Origin: Microstegium vimineum
Lineage: Eukaryota > Streptophyta > Magnoliopsida > Poales > Poaceae
NCBI GenBank assembly: GCA_022036555.1
Contig: CM039119.1
Span: 62,001 to 126,000 of the forward strand
Length of the DNA stretch: 64,000 bases
Reading direction: 5' to 3'
Shown here: in pieces, positions 21,595 to 31,724 of the stretch
How positions within the stretch are numbered: position 1 is the stretch's first letter
How the letters are laid out: every line of letters starts with the position of its first letter
Position numbers and translations under genes: made by a program
Notes under the pieces: generated by a model
Databases searched by the model: none
The model's input: the letters and a program-made list of their open reading frames with translations, nothing else
What the model was told of the DNA's origin: nothing

Positions 21595-22332
21595 GTGTGG
21601 CAGAAGGGACAATGGTGCCCACCGAGGCTGAGGAAGAGCCAGAAGAGGAGAGTACACCGCTTGAGGAACAGGGAGCTGGCACAAACAGTTGCCGAAAAGA
21701 AACAGATATGGCATCCTAAGAAAAAAACCGAAGAGGACCATTCGGCTGATGCATGCATGGCTTTCTTCCTTCCATCAGAGTTCATAGCTCCCGAAGGCCA
21801 GGACATCCAAGAGGAGGTGTACTCAGATTTCGATGAGAGCGAATATTATGATCTAATGGTCCAACTTGTCCTGACTGAACGGGCAGTTTTCGATAAGCCG
21901 GCCAAGCATCGATATTTGAAGCTGCTTTATTTGAAGGGATACGTCAATGGAAAGCCTCTGACCAAGATGTTTGTTGATGGAGGGGCTGCCATCAATATTA
22001 CGCTTTATACCACCTTTAGAAAGCTCGGGATGACTAATGAGGAACTGTTGAGGACTGACATGGTGCTCAGGTACTTTGCTGGCAATCCTTCTGATACCCG
22101 AGGGGTTGTACACGTCAAGTTGATGATTGGATCAAAAACTTTGATTACTACTTTCTTTGTCATTGATGACAAGGGGGCATACAGTCTGCTCTTAGGAAGA
22201 GATTGGATCCATGCTAACTGCTGCATACCTTCAACCATGCATCAGATTCTCATTCAATGGATTGGAGTTGATGTCGAAGTGGTTCATGCTGATGATTCTG
22301 TAAGTGTTGCTGCTACGGAGCCTACATACTAG
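21595..22332 (+). pseudogene. Retropepsin of retroelement 2
   Basis: The protease lies in one open frame of 245 codons. It contains KMFVDGGAAINITLYTTF and SLLLGRDWIHANCCIPSTMH. As in element 1, the catalytic motif is DGG in place of the usual DTG/DSG. A TAG at 22330 separates it from the reverse transcriptase frame, which begins at about 22368. Confidence 0.85.
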
Positions 22333-22367
22333 GAATATGATGGCGTCGATTCTTTCTCTGGGAGAGT

Positions 22368-25300
22368 ATGGGAAGAAGGTCATGTAAACGTATTCAACAA
22401 GGATCAACAGTCGATCCAAGCAGTTGGCTCTCAAAGCAATTTTTAATGGGGAACCCGATCGATGGCAACAAAGGAAAGTTGGGACGTGGCCTTATGTCGG
22501 CTGATAAACTAGAAGAAATAAATGTTGGTGATGATGTCGAGACAAGGCCGATGTATGTCAGTGCGGATTTAGACCCAGAGTATAGATTAAAATTGATAGA
22601 CCTTCTAAAAGAATTCAAGGATTGTTTTGCTTGGGATTACACGGAGATGCCCGGACTGGATCGTTCTATTGTTGAGCATCGATTGCCGATTAAGCCTGGG
22701 TATCGTCCTTACAAACAACCTCCTCAGAAAATTTTCAAAGTATTGGTCAATGTGAAAAAAGAAGTTGAAAGGTTGTTAGAAGCAAATTTCATTCGGCCAT
22801 GCAGATATGCAGAGTGGATTTCAAGCATAGTTCCGGTGTACAAGAAAAATGGAAAGATGAGGGTATGCATTGACTTTAGAAATCTCAATAAAGCCACTCC
22901 AATGGATGGTTACCCAATGCCAGTTGCCGATTTGCTTGTCGATGCAGTAGCTGGTTATGAAGTCATCAACTTTATGGATGGTAATGCTGGCTATAACCAA
23001 ATCTTTATGGCAATAGAGGATATTTCAAAGACAACCTTTAGATGTCCTAGTCATATTGGTTTGTTTGAGTGTATTGTCATGACCTTTTGGGTTAAAGAAT
23101 GTCGGTGCAACTTATCAAAGGGTCATGAACTATATTTTCCATGAGTTGATCGGTAAGATTGTGGAGATCTATATTGATGACATGGTGGTCAAGTCCAGAT
23201 ATCACAAGGGACATTTAGCCGATTTAAGGAAGACCTTGGAGTGCACTAGGAAGCATGGTTTGAGGATGAACCCGAACAAGTGTGCCTTTGGGGTCTCGGC
23301 TGGTGAGTTTTTGGGATTTCTGGTCCATAAAGGAGGAATCGAAGTCGGTAAGAAGAGCATGGAAGCAATAGACAAAGTTATCCCTCCAACTAATCTTACG
23401 AAGTTGCAGTCATTGCTTGGCAAGATTAATTTTGTAAGAAGATTCATATCTAATTTGTCAGAAAAAGTTTTGCCTTCCTCTCCGCTTTTAAAGCTTAAGA
23501 AGGATCAAGAGTTTGTATGGGGTGACGTACAACAAAAGCCTTTTGATGAGATCAAAGAATACATGAAGGCGCCACCTGTGTTGGTACCTCCACAACTTGA
23601 TAAGCCTTTAAAGTTGTACGTGGCGGCCGATAACCTGGCGATAGGATCGGCCCTCATGCAGGAGTTTGAGGGAAAAGAAAGAGTAATAGCTTATCTTAGC
23701 CGAAAGTTGCTTGATCCCGAGACAAGGTATTCGGCTACGGAAAAATTTTGCTTGTGTGTATATTACTCATGTACCAAGTTTCGGCACTACTTATTGAATG
23801 CTGAATGCGTGGTAGTTTCTGAGTTTGATGTAATAAAACATATGTTATTAATGCCAAGTTTAAATGGAAGGATTGACAAAGGGATTTTAGCTTTGTCGGA
23901 ATTTGATTTAAGGTATGAATCAGCGAAAGCGGTAAAGGGTCAAATTATTGCCGATTTTGTTACCCAACATCGTTATCCTTCTGCTAATATGATAAGTATT
24001 GCACCGTGGACTTTGTTTTTTGATGGTTCATCTTGCAGCAGAGGTGGTGGTGCTGGTATTTTCTTGATTTCTCCACGGGGGGTAATTTTTAAGTATGTCA
24101 TCCCTATTGAATTCTATGTTACTAACAATCAAGCGGAGTATGAAGCATTACTTAGAGGGCTTCGACTTCTTATTGAAATAAAGGTTGTTGCTGTTGAGAT
24201 TTTTGGAGATTCTGAGTTGGTAATTAACCAACTGATCGGCCAATATGAATGCAAAAGTGATGTATTAAGGGGATATTATGAAGAATGCCGAGAGCTTTTG
24301 AGGAATTTCCAGGTAGCAACCTTGCATCATATCCCTAAGGGGCATAATGAAGAAGCAAATAAACTGGCTCAAGTTGCTTCGAGATACCGAGAGAATCAAG
24401 AGGTTAATGCTTTGGATGAGAATCGGGTAATTGATGACTGGAGAAATGAAGTTGCCGATTACTTAAAGAATCCATCACAAAAGGTTTCCCGAAAACTCAG
24501 ATACAAAACTCTCAAGTTTGTGCTCCTTGATGATCAGTTGTACTATAAATCAATAGATGGGGTACTCCTCAAATGTTTGAGTCAAGAAGAGGCCAGAAAG
24601 CTGATGTATGAAGTGCATGAATGGGTATGTGGTGCACATCAATCGGCTTACCGAATGAAGTGGGTAATTAGGAGGACTGGTTATTTTTGGCTGACCATGC
24701 TTGAAGATTGCTTTGAATATTACAAAGGGTGTCAAGATTGTCAGAGATTCGGCAACATTCAAAGAGCTCCAGCATCGGCTTTGAACTCGATTATCAAGGA
24801 GCATATAATTCATAGATTTGGGATTCCTCAAACTATAACAACAGATCAAGGAACTCAGTTCACTTCATCTGAATTTTGTGATTTTGCTGAAGAAATGGGA
24901 ATCAAGTTGTACAATTCTTCTCCTTATTATGCACAAGCTAATGGCCAAGCCGAAGCATCAAATAAGATCATGATTAAAATTATTAAGAAGAAGATTGATG
25001 AGAAGCCGAAGAAGTGGCATTCGGTTCTTAATGAGGCTTTATGGGCTTACCGAATGGCTTGTCATGGGTCTACTCAGTCGTCTCCCTATGAGTTGGTTTA
25101 TGGGCATCATGTTGTGCTACCATGGGAGTTGCAATCGGGTTCGAGGCGAATTATATTGCAAAACGATTTGAAGAAAGAGGATTATAAAGGTCTGATGATG
25201 GATGAATTCGAAGATTTGCATTTGGTTCATCTCAAAGCATTGGAAAATATTGAGAAGAACAAATTACGTGTTGCCAAATATTATAACAGGAAGGTCAGAG

Positions 25301-25530
25301 AAAAGCAATTCGCAGAAGGAGATTTGGTTTGAAAGATTGTATTGCCAATTGGGATAAAAGATAAGGCATTCGGCAAATGGTCTCTGAATTGGGAATGACC
25401 TTTTCGGATAGTGAAGTGTGCGCCTGGTAATGCGTATATTTTGAAAACTCTACTGGGAGAAGAGTTTACTAGAGCTATTAATGGAAGATTTCTTAAGAAA
25501 TTTCATCCCAGTATTGAGGTTGGTGCATAA
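22368..25530 (+). pseudogene. Reverse transcriptase, two RNase H domains and integrase of retroelement 2
   Basis: RT starts with KDCFAWDYTEMPGLDRSIV and VPVYKKNGKMRVCIDFRNLN. A frameshift near 23100 moves the rest to a 735-codon frame from 23125, with the catalytic IYIDDMVVK, RNase H (AADNLAIGSALMQEFEG) and a second RNase H (LFFDGSSCSRGGGAGIFLI, HNEEANKLAQ). Integrase keeps its zinc-binding part (CFEYYKGCQDCQRFG), but a deletion equal to about 55 codons of element 1 removes the first catalytic Asp region. The remaining TTDQGTQF and NGQAEASNK give the second D and the E. TGA at 25330 replaces a Trp codon, and another stop is near 25395. This integrase could not work alone. Confidence 0.9.
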
Positions 25531-25810
25531 ACAGACTTAAGGAGTTTTGTGCGCAAATAGCCGATGTAGAAGCATCGCCTTTAGCCGAAAAAATACTCTA
25601 AGAGCTTGGAGAATAGCCGACGCGGTATGTGTCGCCTTTAGAGCAAAAAAAATGTAAACACAATCGACTAAGGATGATGTCATACAAGTTCAGGCATCAT
25701 TCCTCAGATTTGCTATTCTCAGAAAGATTCAAAAAAGGGAAAGACAAGTGGAAATCACAGATAATATTTTACAAGACAAGTAATTTTTACATAAAGTTCC
25801 TAAGTACAAA

Positions 25811-26781
25811 CTACTCCTCAAACAACTTGTTGAGAACAAATTGGGCATCTGTGGCTTGGGCAAGGATGGTTGCATGGTCCTCATAGCTCTCCAGGAGTTC
25901 GTCGATGTTCTCAACATCTTCCGGAGGACCGCCGCTGAGGAAGCCGATTGGCATGAAGGAGAGGTCTTCACGAGTCTGGGTGGACATTGCCGCCAGCCCC
26001 AGAGCTACGTTGTGGTGTACGCCTTGGATGACGGCATGATCGATACGACCGTCCGCATCGTCAAGGCGTGCCTCGGCGGTTTCTCCCTGGGCGTTCACCT
26101 TGTCGGCGATCTTATTCGCCGCAATCTTCAGGCGCTCAACCTCTGTAGAGAGCGCTAAATAGAAGAACACGAATCGGGTGAACAGATGGAATGAGAAGGG
26201 GGGAAATCGAGTGAGATTTAATTTTACTAACCGGCAATGACATCACAGAACTGCTTCCGCTGGTCCTCCCATTCAAGTTGGTCGATGTCGTATTGTTTGG
26301 AGATCTTCTCCGGTTCTCCTCGGACCTTGTTCCTTTCCTTGATAAAGGTGACCGCCTCTCCATGAGTGTAAGGGGCATCTCTGACAAAGATAATTCCAAG
26401 CAATTGCTAATATCCTGATTATCCCAGTGACTGCTACTCTTATCCAGCATCCTCCGGTACCAGTTTCGTCATCCAGTGATTGAGGAAAATGGCCAGGTCT
26501 TGAAGGTATTTAGCCATTGGTTTGGCGGAGTGACTCCAGACTTGAAGGGGATTCTCAAGGTTTCCTTCTCAATGATCTAGGTTGGGTCAGGATTTCCCAT
26601 CGGACCAAGAAGGTAGGAATCAGGATTTGCAGCATAAGGAATCAAAATCTGGTTCTTGTATTCCTTCAAAGAAATAAGGAAAAAGAATGAATCGGGAAAG
26701 AAACAGGAAAATCAATCAAGAATTGTCGAATGCGTGGAGGTGAATGAAATTTACCTCTGGAATTTCATCCTGAGTCGCCAT
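25811..26781 (-). pseudogene. Antisense intron-containing gene of retroelement 2
   Basis: On the minus strand, exon 1 (26781-26755) is 27 bp and encodes MATQDEIPE, the same length and pattern as the first exon in element 1 (MAIQVDIPK). Exon 2 (26663-26232) starts EYKNQILIP and includes MGNPDP, which is also present in element 1. It has stops and a frameshift near 26450-26590. Exon 3 (26154-25811) joins in frame and encodes a helical acidic tail ending LNKLFEE. Introns of 91 and 77 bp have GT-AG ends. The mobile-domain middle seen in element 1 is missing here, so this copy is either truncated or a short version. Splicing is inferred. Confidence 0.65.
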
Positions 26782-26932
26782 TGAAGAGTTGAGGTGGATT
26801 CAAGAATGTGCTGGGGCTTGGATTTTCTGAGCGGCGTCTGCGGTGTTGAACAGTGTTGACCTAGAAGAAAAGGGGAAGCATGTGGTCAATTTTAGAATAA
26901 AATGGTTTTTATCCCAAAATTGAGGGGGCATG

Positions 26933-28373
26933 TGTTAACACTGGATTTTGGTACGCTTAGGAAGATGACAGGTGGGCCAATGCGCAGTAAGTTTACAGAG
27001 ACGGGTGTTCAGAGCATTCGGTAAGTGTCCGTGCGGTTGGCTAATTTCCAAAGCATTCGGCAAATATCCGTACGGTCGGCTAATTTCCAAAGGTTCGGCA
27101 AACGATCGTGCGGTCTGCTATTCTGAGAAAGGGCGGTTTTCTGTTTAAGAAGCAACAAAAACGGCAAGCAAGAGTCGATCGGGCAACAAAGATCGCGACA
27201 ATTAAGACAATAAAGACTCCAAAGGAAATTAAAGTCAAAGATGTCATGTTTTTTTCCTTTAATATTTTGTAACCGTGTCCTTTTAGGACTCATGTCATGA
27301 CCAGGGTATAAATATAAACCCTTGGTCATTGTAAAAAGGGTTCACAACCAAATCAATACAACCGGCCCCGTGCCAATTTCGAGTCTTTTGTCGTGTCGTC
27401 GAGTTCTTCGAGATGAGTCATCGATCCGTCGACCTCCGTAAGTCCCGACAACCTTGTTATCATGTCTAGTATCATGCGGTGGATTTATACGTTGATGCAA
27501 GTAGTCTTGTTTGTTGTCAATGATCGTGCGGCGGATCCTTGCTTGACAATCAAGAAATCTTCGCTTATGTTTCGTTTACGAGTAGATACCGTGCGGCAGG
27601 CGTTTGCTCGATATGCTTAGCAAAAGCAAGATAGTTATCGGCTTTATTAGATTTGGCAAGATCTAGTAGATTCACTAAGTTATCACGTGTTGCATGTTTT
27701 ATATATTTCATATATTTGTAACACTCCTTTACCCAATCTAGATTGATATGGTTTGGCTCTATTCTTTTTTGTAGATCTATTTATGCTTTAACAGTTATTA
27801 CTTTCATGTTGTCTCTACAAATAGATCTTACGTTCATAATAGTCAAATTAGTCTAATCTAGATTGCTACGTGTTGCGGGTTCGTGCATGTTAACCATGTT
27901 CAAGCTTTGATAAGGTTAGGTATCGTGCGGCAGATACAAACTTTAGATTAGTTTGATCATGTTTGCATTACATGTTCCTTCACCATGGATCCCGACTCGG
28001 TTGGATTGCTGAGCTTGGTTACGCTTTAATTCACAGTTGATTTATGATTCATCCAAACGTACTTTTCTCATGCATGCACGTTCGGCAATCAACGCTTTAC
28101 GTACTTTATGTTTGTTTTAGCCGAATGATCTATAAGACTTGTTGGCAGCTTCTATAGCTGTATGTCGTCGTAAGTGGCTTCAGGGCCGTATATATGGAAC
28201 TGTCTGGTATCACCCAGCATGTTCCAGTTTTGTATCTAATGATTTTTATCCCTGGTTAGTTTCAGGTCAAACTGACTGACACGTCGGATTTCGAAACACC
28301 CGGGCACCCGATTGAAGCCACGCTTTCCGGCTTGCTGTGTGTGAGGCACAGTGCGTCATATTTTGTGTCAACA
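26933..28373 (+). repeat. 3' LTR of retroelement 2
   Basis: This LTR is 1441 bp and starts TGTTAACACTGG right after a polypurine run (TTGAGGGGGCATG, ending at 26932). It is the longer LTR and probably keeps the ancestral sequence at 27665-27776. It is followed by the target duplication GATGT. Confidence 0.95.
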
Positions 28374-28378
28374 GATGT

Positions 28379-28757
28379 AGTCACGAGAATTGTTCCCGTC
28401 ATCGGTGGCGGCTGGCACTGGCACAGAAGGTGGTGGTGGTCGAACATGATCTTGGTTGTTCACCATCGCCGTCGACGAGCTCACTCCAGATACACCGTAA
28501 CTCGCATCGAGACTTTGTTCACCATGAGAAGTCCAAACCGTGTAACCCTCCATAAACCTGTTGACAATGAGATGTGATTGCACCGTACCATCTGGGTAGC
28601 CTCTGAGGTTCCGGCATTTAGAACATGGACATACGGTTGTCGTCTGCTTCAAACTAGCACGATGAGCTTTCGCAGCTGCCATAAACTTTCTCAATTCGCT
28701 AAGGTACCGAAGATCAAGCACTCTATCAATGTGGTATATCCATTCGGACTTGTCCAT
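28379..28757 (-). pseudogene. CACTA transposase N-terminus (transposase-associated domain)
   Basis: The ATG at 28757 starts MDKSEWIYHIDRVLDLRYL, the usual opening of the transposase-associated domain of plant Tnp2 proteins. It continues with CPCSKCRNLRGY and a Pro-rich linker. The frame ends in NNSRDY at the insertion site of retroelement 2. When that element and one GATGT copy are removed, it runs straight into the fragment beginning VDELLKN at 16350. No stop is present in this fragment. Confidence 0.85.
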
Positions 28758-28879
28758 CGTAGCTTAACACATGACAAAACAACAAAGTGCTATATAAAAA
28801 ATAGATCTACTAATAATTCATGAATCTAGACACACATGATGAGACATATCGCACTAAAACAGAAATAGGTGTGTGGAAG

Positions 28880-29300
28880 AGCAATCATGTACCTCTTATT
28901 GTCCTCTCCTCCCCAAATCAAAGCTCTAAAACTCAATTTGATGATTTAGTGAAAAATTCGGCAATAACTCCGCCCCCAACAAGATGAAAGATCGATCAAG
29001 ACAAAACTTTAGCCACACCAGTGAATCTAGATTAAAAACACAGGTTTCATATGATCTAGTACATAGATCTATGAAGAATCTAGACTAAAAACACAAACTA
29101 GATCTAGATACATGCATGGTGGATCCCATGGATCTAGATCTAGATCCACATGAGGAATTGCACTAAAAAGAGAGAAAACGAGAGAGAAAGAGGGGTGGGA
29201 GAGCAATCATGTACCTCTATTTGTGTCCTACTCCCCCAAATCAAAGCTCTAAAACTGAATTTGAAGATTTGATGAAAAATTCGGGCAAAACCTCCTCCCC
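28880..29300 (-). repeat. Duplicated leader segment of the CACTA transposase gene
   Basis: About 95 bp at 28882-28978 (from GAGCAATCATGTACCTC to GCCCCCAAC) recurs at 29201-29300 with about 85% similarity. On the minus strand each copy ends in a possible splice donor (GAG then GTACATGATTG). The 225 bp between them is rich in TCTAGAT/ATCTAGA. This is upstream of the transposase ATG and downstream of its TATA box, so it is probably untranslated leader. Confidence 0.65.
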
Positions 29301-29353
29301 CCCCACGTTTTGCAAGAGGAGAAGTCGCGGGGAAGAAGGAGGGAGGGCTGCTG

Positions 29354-29362
29354 CTATTTATA
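29354..29362 (-). promoter_or_regulatory. TATA box of the CACTA transposase gene
   Basis: On the minus strand TATAAATAG lies just inside the right subterminal repeat array and about 600 bp upstream of the transposase ATG. Confidence 0.6.
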
Positions 29363-29370
29363 GGACGGGG

Positions 29371-29610
29371 ATAACCGCAGCGGACAACTTAATATGCCCG
29401 CTGCGGTAAATGAGTATCTACCGCAGCGGGCAGCATAATACGCCCGCTAGATTTACCGCAGCGGGCGCCCTATGCTGCCCGCTGTGGTAAATGGAGTAAC
29501 CGCAACGGGCAACGTAATGGCCAGCTGCCCAAACTGGCCACCGGTTTACCGCAGCGAACTTTTAAGATCGATGTCCGCTGTCGGGCGCCAAATGTCAGCG
29601 CTGCGGTAAA
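29371..29610. repeat. Right subterminal repeats of the CACTA element
   Basis: About nine copies of the TTTACCGCAGCGGGC motif occur in alternating orientation, spaced roughly 20-30 bp apart. Neighbouring inverted copies could pair, for example GCCCGCTGCGGTAAAT with TACCGCAGCGGGC at 29395-29440. They match the left array at 111-262. Confidence 0.88.
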
Positions 29611-29627
29611 TGAATCTTGTAGTAGTG
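29601..29627 (-). other. Right terminal inverted repeat of the CACTA element
   Basis: Read inward on the minus strand it is CACTACTACAAGATTC followed by ATTTACCGCAG. The outer boundary is set by the CACTA motif at 29627. The following bases are CGG; a matching copy would flank the unseen left end. Confidence 0.85.
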
Positions 29628-30142
29628 CGGTTAGATTTACAATAAAATGGAAACGCTTGATCGTTTCGATGGCTGATAAGTCGACTGTTACTATCTCTGT
29701 TTCCTGATAAGCCAAGCGAACGGAGGACAGCTCACGACATCGACATGCATGAAGAGAGAAGTGCTGGAAGTCACTCTGTCTGTTCTAAATAAATGTAATG
29801 ATGCGTTATGTATGGTTTGGGCGCATGCAACCGGGTTGGTGAGCTTGGAGGCTTCATTCAGGCCCGCCCTTGACCGCCTACATTTTACATGTAGATTGAG
29901 ATTGGTGAAATAAACACAATTAAATTGAAGACATTGATCGAATTTATATAAGTGTGCTTTACCTTTGTGTAGCTAGGGTGGAAGTGTGGGTGCTGTTAGT
30001 TGTCTGATAGATGCTTCTTCTTGTGATGGGGCGACGATGCATTATATTGATGGCATTGGATTCGGCTCCAATATAAATACGTACTATTGTTCTAGCGATC
30101 GATGATGAAGCATGCATATATGCAGTGGCGGTAGTACTGTAA
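29628..30142. other. Intergenic, no feature seen
   Basis: This is AT-rich sequence between the transposon end and the stop codon of the TIC62-like gene. It probably includes that gene's 3' untranslated region. No coding or repeat structure was recognised. Confidence 0.5.
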
Positions 30143-30143
30143 T

Positions 30144-30174
<31 letters not shown>

Positions 30175-31724
30175 AAGAAGGAATGGTGGAGAGGAGCTGC
30201 TCCATGGGCAGCAACGGCGCCGTTGTCTCGGCCACAACCTCCACGATCTTGTTCTTGTTGGTGGCCGTGCATATGCAGATGCATCGGATGAGCTCCGCCA
30301 CCTGCAGGTTGGATACCTGGCCACCCACGTAGGTGTCCTCCGGTGCCACCACCAGGTTGTGCGTCTCCTTGAAAGCGTCCGTTGGCCTCTCCATGCCACC
30401 GGGCCTTATGATCTAGTACAACACATCATGCATGCAGTGCAGGTTGTGATGGATCGATCGAACGATGTAGAGAATGAAATGAATTGCATGCACGCAGTGC
30501 AGCCTAGCCTAGCTAGGTACATACGTACGTACATACCGTGTAGGGAATGCCGCTTGCGATGAGTGCTTCTTCAGCTCGTCTTTTCCAGTACAGAACCCCC
30601 CAGAACAAGCTTCAATTCGTTCCCAGCCAGAAAAGCAGAGATTAATTGACGAGCTGATTACTTATTAATCACCCAATGCAATAGTAGTATATAAGTGTGC
30701 CCAAGCTATATATTAGCACAACCAATTACTACTTCATCATTCATATCATATTACTAGTAGTACAGTATCCATTTAATTACTACGGAGTACTTACTTCAAG
30801 AGGGATACAGGGAAGCCGATCTTGTTGGTGCCCAGGGATGTAACCAGGATGAAGTGCTCCACCTTGGCACCACAGGCTGCATGCCATTGCCATTGATTAT
30901 ATATATATATATATATATATACATAGTTATTATTGTTAAAACCAAACAATTAACAACCTACTGCTAGTAGTAGCTATATATAGTAGCTTATTAATTAACC
31001 GTACCAGCTAGCATAGCATACCAGCTTGTACAAGTTTGTTGGTGGCCATGTAGTCGATGCGGTATGGGCCGGTGACATCCAGGATCTCCTTTTCGCTGGC
31101 ACCGATGGAGCACACCACCAAGGAAGCATTGCCTATGGCTGAAACGATGCCTTCCTGCGTCTGCTTGTCCAGGTCACACTCCACAAGCTCCAGCAGCTGC
31201 TGCGTCGTCTCTGCACCGCCGCGATCATCATCGCCGTCGTCGTCTAGTTTCAGTTGCTGGACGCTCTGCAATATATAAACCAATTGTGCATTATATATGC
31301 AGGAGTATGTAGTAGATAAGAAGTCAATCAAATTCATTCCCATTAATAATGATACCTGCTGCACCAGGGATGTGGCGCTCCTGACGGCAGCACGCACACG
31401 AAAGCCAAGCTTGATGAGCTCCCTTACGGTCCGGGACCCAACTCTGCCGGTGGCACCAGCCACGAAGACGAGGTCTTTCTCTTTCTGCTGTGCCGGTGCC
31501 GGTGCCGTCGCCGCAGCAGATGAATGACTACCAACAATAATGCTGCTGCTGCTCCTCTGCTTCACGAGCAGGAGCAGCCGCGGGCTGGAACTGGATGACG
31601 ATGCAGCAGCAGCAGGATGAGGAGGCAGGTGACGAGTAGCTGTAGTAGTGGAAGCTGCTGATGATGATGTGTGGCGGCTCATGCGCAGAGTAGAAGGCGA
31701 GAGGAAGACGATGGTGTCCGCCAT
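30143..31724 (-). CDS. TIC62-like NAD(P)-binding plastid protein
   Basis: Five exons on the minus strand join in frame to 345 codons: 31724-31356, 31265-31022, 30876-30795, 30609-30537 and 30412-30143. After a Ser/Ala-rich plastid transit-like N-terminus (about 85 residues), the NAD(P)-binding glycine motif VFVAGATGRVGSRTVREL is clear. TIC62-typical blocks follow: FILVTSLGTNKIGFP, LFWGVLYWKRRAEEALIASG, RPGGMERPTDAFKETHNL and EDTYVGGQVSNLQVAEL. TIC62 is known as a redox-linked protein of the plastid inner envelope, stroma and thylakoid that docks ferredoxin-NADP reductase through C-terminal Pro/Ser repeats. Those repeats are absent; the protein ends in 11 Ser encoded by a TCT microsatellite. 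A second in-frame ATG exists at 31763. Intron 2 has an (AT)n run. It is a short TIC62 relative, or the last exons are lost. Confidence 0.85.

Larger units (their letters stand above)
16357..28373 (+). mobile_element. Retroelement 2: full-length Ty3/gypsy LTR retrotransposon, Tat-like
   Basis: LTRs start TGTTAACAC and end GTGTCAACA. The target duplication GATGT is at 16352-16356 and 28374-28378. The order of domains is the same as in retroelement 1, with clear protein similarity (often identical motifs) but very different LTRs, so it is a related but separate family. The LTRs differ at roughly 45 aligned positions (about 3%) plus a 100-bp indel, similar in age to retroelement 1. A solo LTR interrupts gag at 18918-20397. 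Pol has stops, one frameshift near 23100 and a deletion in integrase. Confidence 0.95.
1..29627 (-). mobile_element. CACTA (En/Spm) DNA transposon, split by two LTR retrotransposons
   Basis: The right end, read on the minus strand, begins CACTACTACAAGATTC, which is the CACTA signature. Inside both ends are subterminal arrays of the motif TTTACCGCAGCGGGC in both orientations. Minus-strand coding pieces at 28379-28757, 15412-16356 and 498-2699 follow the usual order of a plant Tnp2 transposase: transposase-associated domain, Tnp2 core, DUF4218-like and DUF4216-like parts. About 24.7 kb of the span is two later LTR retrotransposons, so about 4.9 kb is native. The left terminus is not in the window. 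In-frame stops and frameshifts make it non-autonomous now. The 3-bp target duplication cannot be checked because one end is missing. Confidence 0.9.
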
